Assembly: GCF_030406905.1 (NCBI RefSeq)
Contig: NZ_CP129137.1
Location: forward strand, 4,050,001-4,114,000
DNA: 64,000 bases
Direction of reading: 5' to 3'
Origin: Streptomyces sp. HUAS CB01
GTDB lineage: Bacteria; Actinomycetota; Actinomycetes; Streptomycetales; Streptomycetaceae
The notes under the pieces are model-generated. The model did not search any database. It was not told the DNA's origin and saw nothing but the letters and a program-made list of their open reading frames with translations. Shown here piece after piece: positions 31,261-40,162 of the stretch (positions are counted from its first letter, which is position 1; every line of letters starts with the position of its first letter). The translations under genes were made by a program, and so were the position numbers.

Positions 31261-32574
31261 TCAGCCTTCGAGGAACGCCGCCAGCGCGTTGGCCAGCAGG
31301 TACGGGTCGTCCGCGCCGCAGAGTTCGCGGGCGCTGTGCATCGAGAGGATGGCCACGCCGATGTCGACGGTGCGGATCCCGTGGCGGGCCGCGGTGATCG
31401 GGCCGATCGTCGTGCCGCACGGCATCGCGTTGTTGGAGACGAAGGTCTGCCACTCGACGCCGGCGCGCTCGCAGGCGGCGGCGAAGACGGCCCGGCCGCT
31501 GCCGTCCGTCGCGTACCGCTGGTTGGCGTTGACCTTGAGGATGGGCCCGCGGTTGGGGCGGGGGTGGTGCGTGGGGTCGTGGCGCTCCGCGTAGTTGGGG
31601 TGCACGGCGTGGCCGGTGTCGGAGGAGAGGCAGACGGTGCCGGCGAAGGCGCGGGCGCGGTCCTCGTACGTGCCGCCGCGGGCGAACACCGAGCGCTCCA
31701 GCACCGATCCCAGGAGCGGGCCGTCCGCGCCGGTGTCGGCCTGGGAGCCGTTCTCCTCGTGGTCGAAGGCGGCGAGCACGGGGATGTACGCCAGGTCGTC
31801 CCGGCCGGAGACGGCGGCGAGCGCCGCGGTGCCGGCGTGCACGGACAGGAGGTTGTCCATCCGCGGACCGGCGACGAGTTCGCGGTGGCGGCCGAGGAAC
31901 GCGGGGGCCTCCAGGGCGTGGGTCATCAGGTCCCAGCCGGTGACCTCGCCGGGTCCGAGTCGGCTCTCCTCCTCCAGGAACGAGATCAGATCGCCTTCCC
32001 TGACGGTGTCGCCGAGGCCCCAGATGGGCTGCATGTGCTTCTGCTTGTCGAGCTGCAGCCCCTTCTCGTAGATCGAGCGGTCCATGTGGATGGCGAGCTG
32101 GGGCACGCGCAGCAGCGGCCGGTCGATGTTCACCAGGCGGGTGGAGCCGTCCCGCAGGGTGAGCCGCCCGGCGAGGCCGAGGTCGCGGTCGAGCCAGGAG
32201 TTGAGCAGCGGTCCGCCGTAGATCTCGACGGCGATCTGCCGCCAGCCGTGCGCGCCCATGTCGGGCTGGGGCTTGACCCGGAGGTTGGGGGAGTCGGTGT
32301 GGGCGCCGACGATGCGGAAGGGGGTGTGGGCCGGTGCGCCCTCAGGCACGTACCAGGCGATGATCGCGCCGCCCCGGAGCACGTACTTCCCGCCGCTGGT
32401 CCCGTCCCAGGCGTCGGTCTCCTCCACCCGCCGGAATCCGGCCTTGTCCAGCCGCTCGGCGGCGTTCGCCACGGCGTGGTACGGCGAGGGGCTCGCCGCC
32501 AGGAAGGACATCATGTCCTCGGTGTGGCCGCGGTCGAAGGGGGCGGGCGACGGGGAGGCTGCGCGACTGCTCAT
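31261..32574 (-). CDS. M18 family metallo-aminopeptidase
   Basis: Cytosolic zinc aminopeptidase related to aspartyl aminopeptidase, 437 residues. Metal-site motifs are visible: VGAHTDSPNLRVKP (His and Asp ligands), DHEENGSQ (catalytic Glu pair), and a late His in ILSMHSARELCG. The sequences RMDNLLSVHAG and VNANQRYATDG are also typical of M18. Family members form large tetrahedral dodecamers and clip N-terminal Asp/Glu or other residues. The ATG at 32574 is preferred to the GTG at 32583 because a TAAGGT box lies exactly 7 nt before it, making a leaderless mRNA likely. Confidence 0.88.
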   Translation of the reverse strand: MSSRAASPSPAPFDRGHTEDMMSFLAASPSPYHAVANAAERLDKAGFRRVEETDAWDGTSGGKYVLRGGAIIAWYVPEGAPAHTPFRIVGAHTDSPNLRVKPQPDMGAHGWRQIAVEIYGGPLLNSWLDRDLGLAGRLTLRDGSTRLVNIDRPLLRVPQLAIHMDRSIYEKGLQLDKQKHMQPIWGLGDTVREGDLISFLEEESRLGPGEVTGWDLMTHALEAPAFLGRHRELVAGPRMDNLLSVHAGTAALAAVSGRDDLAYIPVLAAFDHEENGSQADTGADGPLLGSVLERSVFARGGTYEDRARAFAGTVCLSSDTGHAVHPNYAERHDPTHHPRPNRGPILKVNANQRYATDGSGRAVFAAACERAGVEWQTFVSNNAMPCGTTIGPITAARHGIRTVDIGVAILSMHSARELCGADDPYLLANALAAFLEG

Positions 32575-32581
32575 GGTGTTC

Positions 32582-32587
32582 ACCTTA
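32582..32587 (-). promoter_or_regulatory. Putative -10 box for a leaderless aminopeptidase mRNA
   Basis: Minus-strand TAAGGT, 7 nt from the ATG at 32574. The same purines could alternatively act as a weak ribosome-binding site. Confidence 0.45.
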
Positions 32588-32670
32588 ACGAGCGTTCCTC
32601 GTGCGGCCGCTCCGCCCGGGGGACGGGCGGTGCGCGGCGCGGCACGGGGCGGTGGGCCCCGGCACGGCGG

Positions 32671-32701
32671 AAGGCCCGCTCCCCGGACGGGAGCGGGCCT
32701 T
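32671..32701 (-). terminator. Terminator of the acyl-CoA dehydrogenase gene
   Basis: Perfect 13-bp stem AAGGCCCGCTCCC with a 5-nt loop, about 27 nt beyond the stop codon on the minus strand. Confidence 0.8.
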
Positions 32702-32727
32702 CGCGGCGGATGCGGTGCGAGAGGGGA

Positions 32728-34554
32728 CTAGAAGGCCGCCTCGTCCAGCTCCATCAGGTCGTTGTCGACGCCCTCGGCGATCTCGCGGGCGAGCGAGACG
32801 CCCGGCAGGACGTTGGCGGCGAAGAACTTCGCGGCCGCGATCTTGCCCTGGTAGAACGCCTTGTCCTTGGCGGAGGCGGTCTCCAGCTTCTCGGCGGCGA
32901 CGGCGGCACCGCGCAGCAGCAGGTAGCCGACGACGACGTCGCCGGAGGCGAGCAGCAGGCGGGTGGTGTTGAGGCCGACCTTGTAGATGTTCTTGACGTC
33001 CTCGCCGGTGGCGGTGAGGTCGGTGAGCATCCGGCCGACGATCGCCTCCAGGTCCACGGCGGCCTTGGAGAGGGCGTCGCGGGCGCCGGCCAGCTCCTCG
33101 CCGCCGGTGCCGACCGCGAGGAACTTCTTGATCTCCTCGGCCAGCAGGTTCAGCGAGGCGCCCTGGTCGCGGACGATCTTCCGGAAGAAGTAGTCCTGGC
33201 CCTGGATCGCCGTGGTGCCCTCGTAGAGGGTGTCGATCTTGGCGTCGCGGATGTACTGCTCGATCGGGTACTCCTGCAGGTACCCGGAGCCGCCGAAGAT
33301 CTGGAGCGACTGGGCGAGCTGCTCGTACGCCTTCTCGGAGCCGTAGCCCTTGACGATCGGCAGCAGCAGGTCGTTGAGGCCGTGCAGGGACTTGGCGTCC
33401 TCGCCCGCGGCCTCCTTGAACGCGATCTCGTCCTGCACCGCGGCGGTGTAGAGGACGAGGGAGCGCATGCCCTCCGCGTACGCCTTCTGCGTCATCAGCG
33501 AGCGGCGCACGTCGGGGTGGTGGGTGATGGTGACCTTGGGCGCGGTCTTGTCCATGAAGTTCGCCAGGTCGGGTCCCTGGACGCGCTCCTTGGCGTACTC
33601 CAGCGCGTTGAGGTAGCCCGTCGAGAGCGTGGAGATCGCCTTCGTGCCGACCATCATGCGGGCGAACTCGATGATCATGAACATCTGGCGGATGCCGTCG
33701 TGCTTGTCGCCGATCAGCCAGCCCTTGGCGGGGTGCTTGTCGCCGAAGGTCATCTCGCACGTGTTGGACGCCTTGAGGCCCATCTTGTGCTCGACGTTGG
33801 TGGCGTAGACGCCGTTGCGCTCGCCCAGCTCGCCGGTCTCCCAGTCGAAGTGGAACTTCGGCACGAGGAAGAGGGACAGGCCCTTGGTGCCGGGGCCGTG
33901 GCCCTCGGGGCGGGCGAGGACGTAGTGGAGGATGTTCTCCTCCATGTCGTGCTCACCGGAGGTGATGAAGCGCTTCACGCCCTCGATGTGCCAGGAGCCG
34001 TCGTCCTGCTGGATCGCCTTGGTGCGGCCGGCGCCGACGTCCGAGCCCGCGTCGGGCTCGGTGAGGACCATGGTGGAGCCCCACTGCTTCTCGACCGCGA
34101 TCCGGGCGACCTTCTTCTGCGCCTCGTTGCCCTCGTCGTGGAGGATGCCGGCGAACGCCGGGCCCGAGGAGTACATCCATATCGCCGGGTTCGAGCCGAG
34201 GAGCAGCTCGGCGTAGGACCAGACCAGGGAGCGCGGCGCGGTGGTGCCGCCGATCTCCTCGGGGAGGCCCAGGCGCCAGTACTCGGAGTCCATGAAGGCC
34301 TTGTAGCTCTTCTTGAAGCTCGCCGGGACCGGGGCGGTGTTGGTCTCGGGGTCGAAGACCGGCGGGTTGCGGTCGGCGTCGGCGAAGGACTCGGCGAGGT
34401 CGTTCTCCGCGAGGCGGGCGATCTCGTCGAGGATGCTCTTGGCGGTCTCGACGTCCATCTCCGCGAACGGGCCCGTGCCGTACAGCTTGTCGCGCCCGAG
34501 GACCTCGAAGAGGTTGAACTCGATGTCGCGGAGATTCGACTTGTAGTGCCCCAT
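32728..34554 (-). CDS. Acyl-CoA dehydrogenase (FadE-type, long form)
   Basis: FAD-dependent enzyme that introduces the trans-2 double bond in the first step of fatty acyl-CoA beta-oxidation. At 608 residues it belongs to the long bacterial class with an extra C-terminal domain. The FAD/substrate region is visible as [20 protein letters not shown] in two blocks, then [16 protein letters not shown] and the C-terminal helices [22 protein letters not shown] with [19 protein letters not shown], a strong class signature. It stands alone, with its own terminator and a promoter region rich in short inverted repeats, suggesting control by a fatty-acid-responsive repressor. The ATG has GGAG-like purines upstream. 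Confidence 0.92.
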   Translation of the reverse strand: MGHYKSNLRDIEFNLFEVLGRDKLYGTGPFAEMDVETAKSILDEIARLAENDLAESFADADRNPPVFDPETNTAPVPASFKKSYKAFMDSEYWRLGLPEEIGGTTAPRSLVWSYAELLLGSNPAIWMYSSGPAFAGILHDEGNEAQKKVARIAVEKQWGSTMVLTEPDAGSDVGAGRTKAIQQDDGSWHIEGVKRFITSGEHDMEENILHYVLARPEGHGPGTKGLSLFLVPKFHFDWETGELGERNGVYATNVEHKMGLKASNTCEMTFGDKHPAKGWLIGDKHDGIRQMFMIIEFARMMVGTKAISTLSTGYLNALEYAKERVQGPDLANFMDKTAPKVTITHHPDVRRSLMTQKAYAEGMRSLVLYTAAVQDEIAFKEAAGEDAKSLHGLNDLLLPIVKGYGSEKAYEQLAQSLQIFGGSGYLQEYPIEQYIRDAKIDTLYEGTTAIQGQDYFFRKIVRDQGASLNLLAEEIKKFLAVGTGGEELAGARDALSKAAVDLEAIVGRMLTDLTATGEDVKNIYKVGLNTTRLLLASGDVVVGYLLLRGAAVAAEKLETASAKDKAFYQGKIAAAKFFAANVLPGVSLAREIAEGVDNDLMELDEAAF

Positions 34555-34603
34555 GGCGACGGCTCCGTAACGGATCGGGGAGGAGGCAGGGTTCCTCGTA
34601 CAT

Positions 34604-34642
34604 CTACCAGCAAGTAGCTACGATGATGCTACCCGTCGGTAA
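34604..34642. promoter_or_regulatory. Cluster of inverted repeats upstream of the acyl-CoA dehydrogenase gene
   Basis: CTACCAGCAAGTAG (34604-34617, arms CTAC/GTAG), the self-complementary GTAGCTAC just after, and CTACCCGTCGGTAA (34629-34642, on the other strand TTACC-N4-GGTAG). They lie about 50-90 nt before the start codon, where a TetR-type repressor of fatty-acid degradation would act. Confidence 0.5.
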
Positions 34643-34899
34643 TAAGAAGCAACCCCTCACGGGTATCTGTGACGCGGCCCGCATCCAAGGCACTTGCGGC
34701 CCGCCGACTCACTCCAGACTGTCCCGTTGTCCGGGCCCCGGTCCACACCCCGGCGCAGACCGACCGCGTCCGGCGGGGCGAGGCCCGCGCCCGGCCCTCG
34801 CGGGCACCCGCGACGCCCTTCGCCGAACGCGACCAGGGCCGGGGAGCTCGGGGGCTGAGGCGCGACCGGTGGCCGGGCCCGCGCCCGGCGCGGCCTCGG

Positions 34900-34905
34900 T
34901 AGGCT
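34900..34905 (+). promoter_or_regulatory. Putative -10 box for a leaderless SseB-like mRNA
   Basis: TAGGCT ends 7 nt before the ATG at 34913, with no ribosome-binding site. Confidence 0.55.
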
Positions 34906-34912
34906 TGCGCCC

Positions 34913-35410
34913 ATGTACGGCTACGACCAGACCCCCGGCGGTCAGCAGCACTACGGCCCTCCGCCGCAGCAGCCGATGTCGGGTGCGGGCATGCCCGGCG
35001 CCGGGATGCCCGGAGCGGGCTACGGCGAGCAGCCGCTGTACCCGGAGCCGTCACCCCCCTCGCTCGCCGACGCGGTGCGGGCCTTCACGACGGGGTCCCT
35101 CTCCGCGGAGGACTTCCAGCAGGTCTTCGCGACGTCGAAGGTGTACTGCCCGCGCGGCGACAACCCCGGCTTCCTGGCCCTGCACAACACGCAGCAGCCG
35201 GTCATCCCGATGTTCAGCTCGCTGAAGGAGCTGCGCCGGTACGCGGGCAAGGAGTCCAAGTACTTCGTGATCACGGGCGCGGAGGTGATCGACCTGCTTC
35301 CCACCGGGTACGGCTTCGTCCTCGACATGGAGGGGGAGCACCGGATGGTCTTCGACGCGAAGGCCGTCGAGCAGATGGTCGACTTCGCGATGCGGCGCAT
35401 GTACGGCTGA
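34913..35410 (+). CDS. SseB-family protein
   Basis: A 165-residue soluble protein. The first ~48 residues are disordered and repetitive, rich in Gly, Pro, Gln, Tyr and Met with three near-identical GAGMPGAG-like steps. The rest is an SseB N-terminal-type domain: LADAVRAFTTGSLSAEDFQQVFATSKVY, read as two helices, then FLALHNTQQPVIPMFSSLKELRRYAG, where the target protein usually has a value used in a limit check, then DLLPTGYGFVLDMEGEHRMVFD. SseB domains occur in type III effectors and type VII-linked actinobacterial proteins, but their activity is not known. The gene is monocistronic, with a leaderless promoter and a strong terminator. Confidence 0.75.
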   Translation: MYGYDQTPGGQQHYGPPPQQPMSGAGMPGAGMPGAGYGEQPLYPEPSPPSLADAVRAFTTGSLSAEDFQQVFATSKVYCPRGDNPGFLALHNTQQPVIPMFSSLKELRRYAGKESKYFVITGAEVIDLLPTGYGFVLDMEGEHRMVFDAKAVEQMVDFAMRRMYG

Positions 35411-35432
35411 TCCCCCACCCCCTCTCCGCCTA

Positions 35433-35468
35433 CGACCGGCGAGCACCTCCCGCGGTGCTCGCCGGTCG
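35433..35468 (+). terminator. Terminator of the SseB-like gene
   Basis: Perfect 15-bp stem CGACCGGCGAGCACC with a 6-nt loop, 23 nt past the stop codon. Confidence 0.85.
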
Positions 35469-35571
35469 TCTGTGTGCGGGGGCTCCGTGTGCGGACCCGC
35501 CCGTTCCGGGCCCCTCCCGCAGCGGGCGTCCGGGAATGCGTCCCGGGGGATGCGTGTTGAGGGTGGCGAGA

Positions 35572-35587
35572 AGTTCAGCATTCAACT
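35572..35587. promoter_or_regulatory. Operator-like inverted repeat before the pirin gene
   Basis: AGTTCAGCATTCAACT has arms AGTTSA/TSAACT with one mismatch. It lies 25 nt upstream of the ATG, in the region expected for a promoter (TAATCT follows at 35586-35591). This resembles MarR-type operators. Confidence 0.45.
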
Positions 35588-35612
35588 AATCTGGACGCAC
35601 AAGGAGGTCCCC

Positions 35613-36572
35613 ATGCCTGCAGTGACTGTCGAGAACCCGCTCACCCTGCCGCGCGTCACCGCGGCCGACGACGCCGTCCAGCGGCCCGTGCTGGCCGTGA
35701 GCACGGCGCCCCAGGGGTACGAGGGGGAGGGCTTCCCGGTGCGCCGCGCGTTCGCCGGGATCAACTACAAGTACCTCGACCCGTTCATCATGATGGACCA
35801 GATGGGCGAGGTGGAGTACGCGCCGGGCGAGCCCAAGGGCACGCCCTGGCACCCGCACCGCGGCTTCGAGACCGTCACGTACCTGATCGACGGAACCTTC
35901 GTCCACCAGGACAGCAACGGCGGCGGCGGCACCATCCGCAACGGCGACACCCAGTGGATGACCGCCGGCTCGGGGCTGCTCCACATCGAGGCACCTCCGG
36001 AGGACCTCGTCATGTCGGGCGGGCTCTTCCACGGGCTCCAGCTCTGGGTGAACCTCCCGGCCGCGAACAAGATGATGGACCCGCGCTACCAGGACATCCG
36101 CGGCGGCCAGGTGCAGCTGCTGACCTCCCCGGACGGCGGCGCCCTGCTGCGGGTGATCGCCGGCGAGCTCGACGGGCACGAGGGGCCGGGCATCACCCAC
36201 ACGCCGATCACGATGATCCACGCGACCCTGCGGCCGGGCGCGCAGATCACGCTGCCGTGGCGTGAGGACTTCAACGGCCTGGCCTACGTCCTCGCCGGAC
36301 GCGGCTCGGTCGGCACCGAGCGCCGGCCCGTCCACATGGGCCAGACCGCGGTCTTCGGCGAGGGCGGTGCCCTGACCGTGCGGGCCGACGAGAAGCAGGA
36401 CGCCCTGGGCACCGGCGACCTGGAGATCGTCCTGCTCGGCGGCCGGCCGATCCGGGAGCCGATGGCGCACTACGGGCCGTTCGTCATGAACACCCGCGAG
36501 GAGCTCCAGCAGGCGTTCGAGGACTTCCAGAAGGGCCGCCTCGGCACCGTTCCGGCCGTCCACGGCATGTGA
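35613..36572 (+). CDS. Pirin family protein
   Basis: Bicupin metal-binding protein of 319 residues. The N-terminal cupin has the pirin iron-site motif PWHPHRGFETVTYLIDG (two His), followed by ENGGG-like DSNGGGGTIRNGDTQWMTAGSGLLHIE, where further His/Glu ligands occur, and the conserved LFHGLQLWVNLP. Pirins act as redox-sensitive regulators or as quercetin dioxygenases. In streptomycetes a pirin is reported to modulate beta-oxidation and redox stress, which fits the nearby acyl-CoA dehydrogenase only loosely. The start is certain: the ATG is preceded by AAGGAGGTCCCC, a near-perfect ribosome-binding site. A MarR-like palindrome lies upstream. Confidence 0.9.
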   Translation: MPAVTVENPLTLPRVTAADDAVQRPVLAVSTAPQGYEGEGFPVRRAFAGINYKYLDPFIMMDQMGEVEYAPGEPKGTPWHPHRGFETVTYLIDGTFVHQDSNGGGGTIRNGDTQWMTAGSGLLHIEAPPEDLVMSGGLFHGLQLWVNLPAANKMMDPRYQDIRGGQVQLLTSPDGGALLRVIAGELDGHEGPGITHTPITMIHATLRPGAQITLPWREDFNGLAYVLAGRGSVGTERRPVHMGQTAVFGEGGALTVRADEKQDALGTGDLEIVLLGGRPIREPMAHYGPFVMNTREELQQAFEDFQKGRLGTVPAVHGM

Positions 36573-36756
36573 GTCCTCAGGGCCCCGGGGACCGCGACCC
36601 GGCAGGCGGGCGGCGGACGCCGCCCGCCCCGGGAGGCCGGGCATCCCGGCCGCACCCCGCCCGACGGGATCCCCCGTCCGCCCTCCGCTGACGGGACGTC
36701 ACCCGTCCGGACCGGGCGGACGGGACGGGCCGCGCCGGGCGTGATCGGCTGGGACC

Positions 36757-37860
36757 GTGCCGCCCCAGACCCTTCTCCCCCGGCCCGTGCAGCGCCTCGC
36801 CGCCTGGTGCGCCGCCGCGCTGCTCGTCGCGGGGGTCGCGGCCGTCGGCGTCTGGCTGATCGTCGAGTTCAAGACCGCCGTCACCCCCCTGCTGCTCGCG
36901 CTGCTCGGCACGGCGCTGCTCGGCCCGCTGCACCGGCGGCTGATCAGGATGAAGGTGCAGCGTTCCCTCGCCGCCGGGATCACCTGTGCGGCCGTCGTCG
37001 CCGTCGTCGGCGGGGCGATGTACATCGTGGTCAACGCGCTGATCGAGTCCGGCGACCAGATCATCGCCTCCCTCAAGCGGGCCGCGGCCGACCTCGCCCG
37101 GCACTTCGGCGCCGCCGGCACCTCTCTCGACGACCTGACCACCAACTCCAAGGAACTGCTCTCCAAGTTCGGCGGGACGGCCGCGTCGGGGGTGATCTCC
37201 GGCATCAGCGTCGTGGGCGAGACGATCGCCATCGCCGTGCTGGCCCTGCTGCTGATCTTCTTCTTCCTCCGCGACTCCGACCGCGCGGTCTCCACCCTGC
37301 GCTCCCTCGTCCCGCAGTCCACCGGGGACATGACGGAGGCGATGGGGCGCCGGGCCTTCGAGGCGGTCGAGGGCTTCATGCGCGGTACCACGTTCATCGC
37401 CCTGATCGACGCCGTCTGCATCACCGTGGGCCTGCTGGTCCTGCGGGTGCCCGGTGCGGTCGGGCTGGGCGCACTCGTCTTCGTCTTCGCCTACATCCCC
37501 TATCTGGGGGCGTTCATCTCCGGTTCGATGGCCGTGCTCGTGGCGCTCGCCGACCGGGGCTTCGTGATCGCGCTCTGGGCGCTCGGCGTCGTCCTCGCCG
37601 TGCAGGTGCTGGAGGGGCACGTGCTCCAGCCGATGATCCAGAGCCGCACCGTCCAGATGCACCCGGCGGTGGTGATGCTGGCGATCACTGCGGGTGCGGG
37701 CATCGCGGGCATCCTCGGGATGCTGATGGCCGTGCCGCTGACGGCGGCCGCGTTCGGGATCGTCGGCGAGCTGCGCAGCCGCTACGAGGCCGTCGGCGAG
37801 CCCACGCAGGGGCCCGGCGGCACCGCTTCCGGGGGCCCTTCCCCGGACCCCGGCTCGTAG
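36757..37860 (+). CDS. AI-2E family (PerM-type) membrane permease
   Basis: A 367-residue polytopic membrane protein. Hydrophobic helices occur in the N-terminal pair (AAWCAAALLVAGVAAVGVWLI, TPLLLALLGTALLG) and at AGITCAAVVAVVGGAMYIVV. A hydrophilic extracellular region follows (about 90-150, with KRAAADLARHFGAAG), then VGETIAIAVLALLLIFFFL, and a C-terminal block with the family pattern FVFAYIPYLGAFISG and LEGHVLQPMIQSRTVQMHPAVVML. The latter is the AI-2E/PerM signature. Members export or import small molecules, or act as Na+/H+ antiporters, and AI-2 export should not be assumed. The last 79 bp overlap the 3' end of the convergent phosphatase gene. The start is a GTG with weak upstream sequence. 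Confidence 0.82.
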   Translation: MPPQTLLPRPVQRLAAWCAAALLVAGVAAVGVWLIVEFKTAVTPLLLALLGTALLGPLHRRLIRMKVQRSLAAGITCAAVVAVVGGAMYIVVNALIESGDQIIASLKRAAADLARHFGAAGTSLDDLTTNSKELLSKFGGTAASGVISGISVVGETIAIAVLALLLIFFFLRDSDRAVSTLRSLVPQSTGDMTEAMGRRAFEAVEGFMRGTTFIALIDAVCITVGLLVLRVPGAVGLGALVFVFAYIPYLGAFISGSMAVLVALADRGFVIALWALGVVLAVQVLEGHVLQPMIQSRTVQMHPAVVMLAITAGAGIAGILGMLMAVPLTAAAFGIVGELRSRYEAVGEPTQGPGGTASGGPSPDPGS

Positions 37861-39974
37861 AGCTCGAACCAGATCGACTTGCCCTCGCCCCTCGGGTCCA
37901 CACCCCACAGGTCGGCGAGCATCTCCATCAGCACCAGCCCCCGGCCGGACGACGCCAGCTCGCCGGGACGCCGCTTGTGCGGCAGCTCGTCGCTCGTGTC
38001 CGAGACCTCCACCCGCAGCCGCCGGCAGCCGTGCTCACCGACCGCCTCCGCCACCATCAGCGCGTCCCCGTCGGTGTGCACGAGCACGTTGGTGACCATC
38101 TCGGAGACCATCAGCACGGCCGCGTCGATCTGCTCCTCGTCGGCCCAGTCGTGCAGGAGGTCCCGCATCTGCCGCCGCGCCACCGAGATCCGCTCCGGTT
38201 CCGCCTGGCACACGGTGAGGACCGAGCGCCGCGGGGCCCGGCGCGCGGGCCTGCCGTGCCGGGACAGCAGCACGACCGCGATGTCGTCCTCGCGCCGGTC
38301 CGACAGCGGGCCGGTGGTGTGGTGCGAGGCCGGCCCGTGCACGGCCTGCACCAGGGCGTCCGCGAGCTTCTCCAGCGAGCCCGCCTCGTCCCGGTGCTCC
38401 TCCAGCACGGCCCGGATCCGCTCCCACCCGCTGTCCAGGTCGTGGCCGCCCGTCTCCAGCAGCCCGTCCGTGCAGATCATGATCGTCTCGCCGGGCTCGA
38501 GCACGATCTGCGTCGTGGGGTAGTCGGAGTCCGGGTCGATCCCCAGCGGCAGACCGCCGGCGGTGGGACGCAGGATCACCGTGCCGTCGGCCATCCTGAT
38601 CGCCGGATCGGGGTGCCCGGCCCGGGCGATCTCGATGGTGCCGGTCGCGGGGTCGCACTCCAGGTAGAGGCAGGTCGCGAAGCGGGGGGCGGTGTGGCCG
38701 CCCACGGGGTCGCCGTCGTCGTACGCCTCGCTCTCCGTGTAGTCGTGCAGCCCGGCCAGGAAGCGCGAGGCCCGCGCCAGCACCGCGTCGGGGCGGTGGC
38801 CCTCGGAGGCGTAGGCGCGCAGAGCGGTGCGCAGCTGCCCCATCAGCCCCGCCGCCCGCACGTCGTGGCCCTGGACGTCGCCGATGACCAGCGCGATCCT
38901 CCCGCCGCCCGGCCCCTCGGGACGGGAGCCGCCGCCGGGCAGCGGGATGAGGTCGTACCAGTCGCCGCCCACCTGGAGGCCGCCGCCGGTCGGCACGTAC
39001 CGGGCCGCCACGGACATGCCCGGGATGCCCGGGCCCAGCGACGGCATCATCGAGCGCTGGAGGCCCAGCGACAGCTCCCGTTCGTTCTCGGCGACCCCGG
39101 CGCGGGCCAGCGCCTGCGCCAGCATCCGGGCCACCGTGGTCAGGACCGAGCGCTCGTCGGGGGTGAAGGCGACGGGATGGCTGAACGCGGCCATCCAGGT
39201 GCCCATCGTGCGGCCCGCGACGATCAGCGGCAGGAAGGCCCACGACTGCCTGCCGTAGACCTCGATCAGCGGCCACATCGTGGGGTAGCGGCGGCGGTAG
39301 TCCTCCGGCGTCGGCACGTAGAGCGCCCGACCCGTGCGGATGACCTCGGCCGCGGGGTACGCGGTGTCGAGCGGCATGTCGGCGAGCGGTCCGGCCTCGT
39401 GCTCGTCGTAGCCGTGGTGCCCGAGGACCCTGAGCCGGTCCGCCCTGACCCCGAAGACGGCGAGCCCGTCCGGGGAGAAGCCGGGCATCGACAGCGAGGC
39501 CGCGACCCGCAGCACCTCGGCGGTGGACCGGGCCTCGGCCAGCGCACGGCCCGCGTCCAGCAGGAACGCCTCCCGCGAACGCCGCCAGTCGCCGGTCACG
39601 GGGGTGTGCGCGCTCGTGCCCGGCTGCGGCTCCGGGACCTCCTGGATCGTGCCGAACAGGTGGTAGCCGTCGCCCTCGACCACCGGCTTGGAGCGGCTGC
39701 GCACGGTGCGCAGCACCCGCCCCTCCATGTCGACGACCCGTACCCGGGACTCGGCGAGGGTCCCCTCGGCCACCGCGAGTCCGATGATGCCGCTGACCTC
39801 GTTCCAGTCGACGGGGTGCAGACGGGAGCGCACTGCCGAGGTGGTGTACGTGCCGCCCCCGCCGGGCAGCCCGAGCAGCCGGGCGGCCTCCGCGTCGAGG
39901 CTCACCGTCCCCGACGCGTTGTCCCAGCGCCACAGGCCGGTCGCCGTCGCGGCCAGGACGTCCTCGGTGCGCAT
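37782..39974 (-). CDS. PP2C/SpoIIE-type phosphatase with PAS, GAF and ATPase domains
   Basis: A 730-residue cytoplasmic signalling protein. The order is a PAS-like N-terminus (ATATGLWRWDNASGTVSLD in pieces, to about 115), a GAF domain (about 140-290), a PP2C/SpoIIE phosphatase domain (about 320-545; VGGDWYDLIPLPGGG, IGDVQGHDVRAAGLMGQLR, DGLLETGGHDLD, and REDDIAVVLL as metal-binding motifs), and a C-terminal HATPase_c domain like RsbW/SpoIIAB (about 590-715; VSEMVTNVLVHTDGDA and SGRGLVLMEMLADLWG). Streptomycetes use such fusions to control anti-sigma-factor antagonists, so this may both dephosphorylate an antagonist and bind a sigma factor or its partners. The ATG at 39974 is chosen over longer upstream frames because a TACAGT box lies 6 nt before it. 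Confidence 0.88.
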   Translation of the reverse strand: MRTEDVLAATATGLWRWDNASGTVSLDAEAARLLGLPGGGGTYTTSAVRSRLHPVDWNEVSGIIGLAVAEGTLAESRVRVVDMEGRVLRTVRSRSKPVVEGDGYHLFGTIQEVPEPQPGTSAHTPVTGDWRRSREAFLLDAGRALAEARSTAEVLRVAASLSMPGFSPDGLAVFGVRADRLRVLGHHGYDEHEAGPLADMPLDTAYPAAEVIRTGRALYVPTPEDYRRRYPTMWPLIEVYGRQSWAFLPLIVAGRTMGTWMAAFSHPVAFTPDERSVLTTVARMLAQALARAGVAENERELSLGLQRSMMPSLGPGIPGMSVAARYVPTGGGLQVGGDWYDLIPLPGGGSRPEGPGGGRIALVIGDVQGHDVRAAGLMGQLRTALRAYASEGHRPDAVLARASRFLAGLHDYTESEAYDDGDPVGGHTAPRFATCLYLECDPATGTIEIARAGHPDPAIRMADGTVILRPTAGGLPLGIDPDSDYPTTQIVLEPGETIMICTDGLLETGGHDLDSGWERIRAVLEEHRDEAGSLEKLADALVQAVHGPASHHTTGPLSDRREDDIAVVLLSRHGRPARRAPRRSVLTVCQAEPERISVARRQMRDLLHDWADEEQIDAAVLMVSEMVTNVLVHTDGDALMVAEAVGEHGCRRLRVEVSDTSDELPHKRRPGELASSGRGLVLMEMLADLWGVDPRGEGKSIWFELYEPGSGEGPPEAVPPGPCVGSPTAS

Positions 39975-39980
39975 TTTCCT

Positions 39981-39986
39981 ACTGTA
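39981..39986 (-). promoter_or_regulatory. Putative -10 box for a leaderless phosphatase mRNA
   Basis: Minus-strand TACAGT, 6 nt from the ATG at 39974. The AGGAAA between them touches the ATG and is too close to be a ribosome-binding site. Confidence 0.5.
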
Positions 39987-40162
39987 TTCAGGTTGCTCCG
40001 GCCCACACCCGCTGGGTCGGAGGGCCCGGCCGGTCACCGGCGATCCGCCGTTCCGCCGGGCCGCGCGGCACCGCGCCGTAATCCGGGAGGGCGACCATGG
40101 GCCGGGCGGTAACCTGGGTGGGTCCGCCCACATCCCCCATCGCGAAGACTGGATGAACGACG

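Larger units (their letters stand above)
34555..34912. promoter_or_regulatory. Divergent regulatory region of the acyl-CoA dehydrogenase and SseB-like genes
   Basis: 358 bp without a gene. Inverted-repeat elements cluster at 34604-34642 on the dehydrogenase side, and the leaderless promoter of the SseB-like gene lies at the right end. The middle is GC-rich and featureless. Confidence 0.5.

Noticed and set aside
31336-34617. 1093-codon plus-strand open frame opposite the aminopeptidase and acyl-CoA dehydrogenase genes
   Set aside because: Antisense shadow of two well-supported genes. Composition (Val/Gly/Leu/Asp/Glu/His runs) is typical of the reverse frame of high-GC coding DNA.
36757-37860. 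Autoinducer-2 exporter
   Set aside because: The family name is historical. Nothing in the sequence shows AI-2 as substrate.
36741-40112. 1123-codon plus-strand open frame
   Set aside because: Spans two real convergent genes in the wrong frame or strand and shows no domain.
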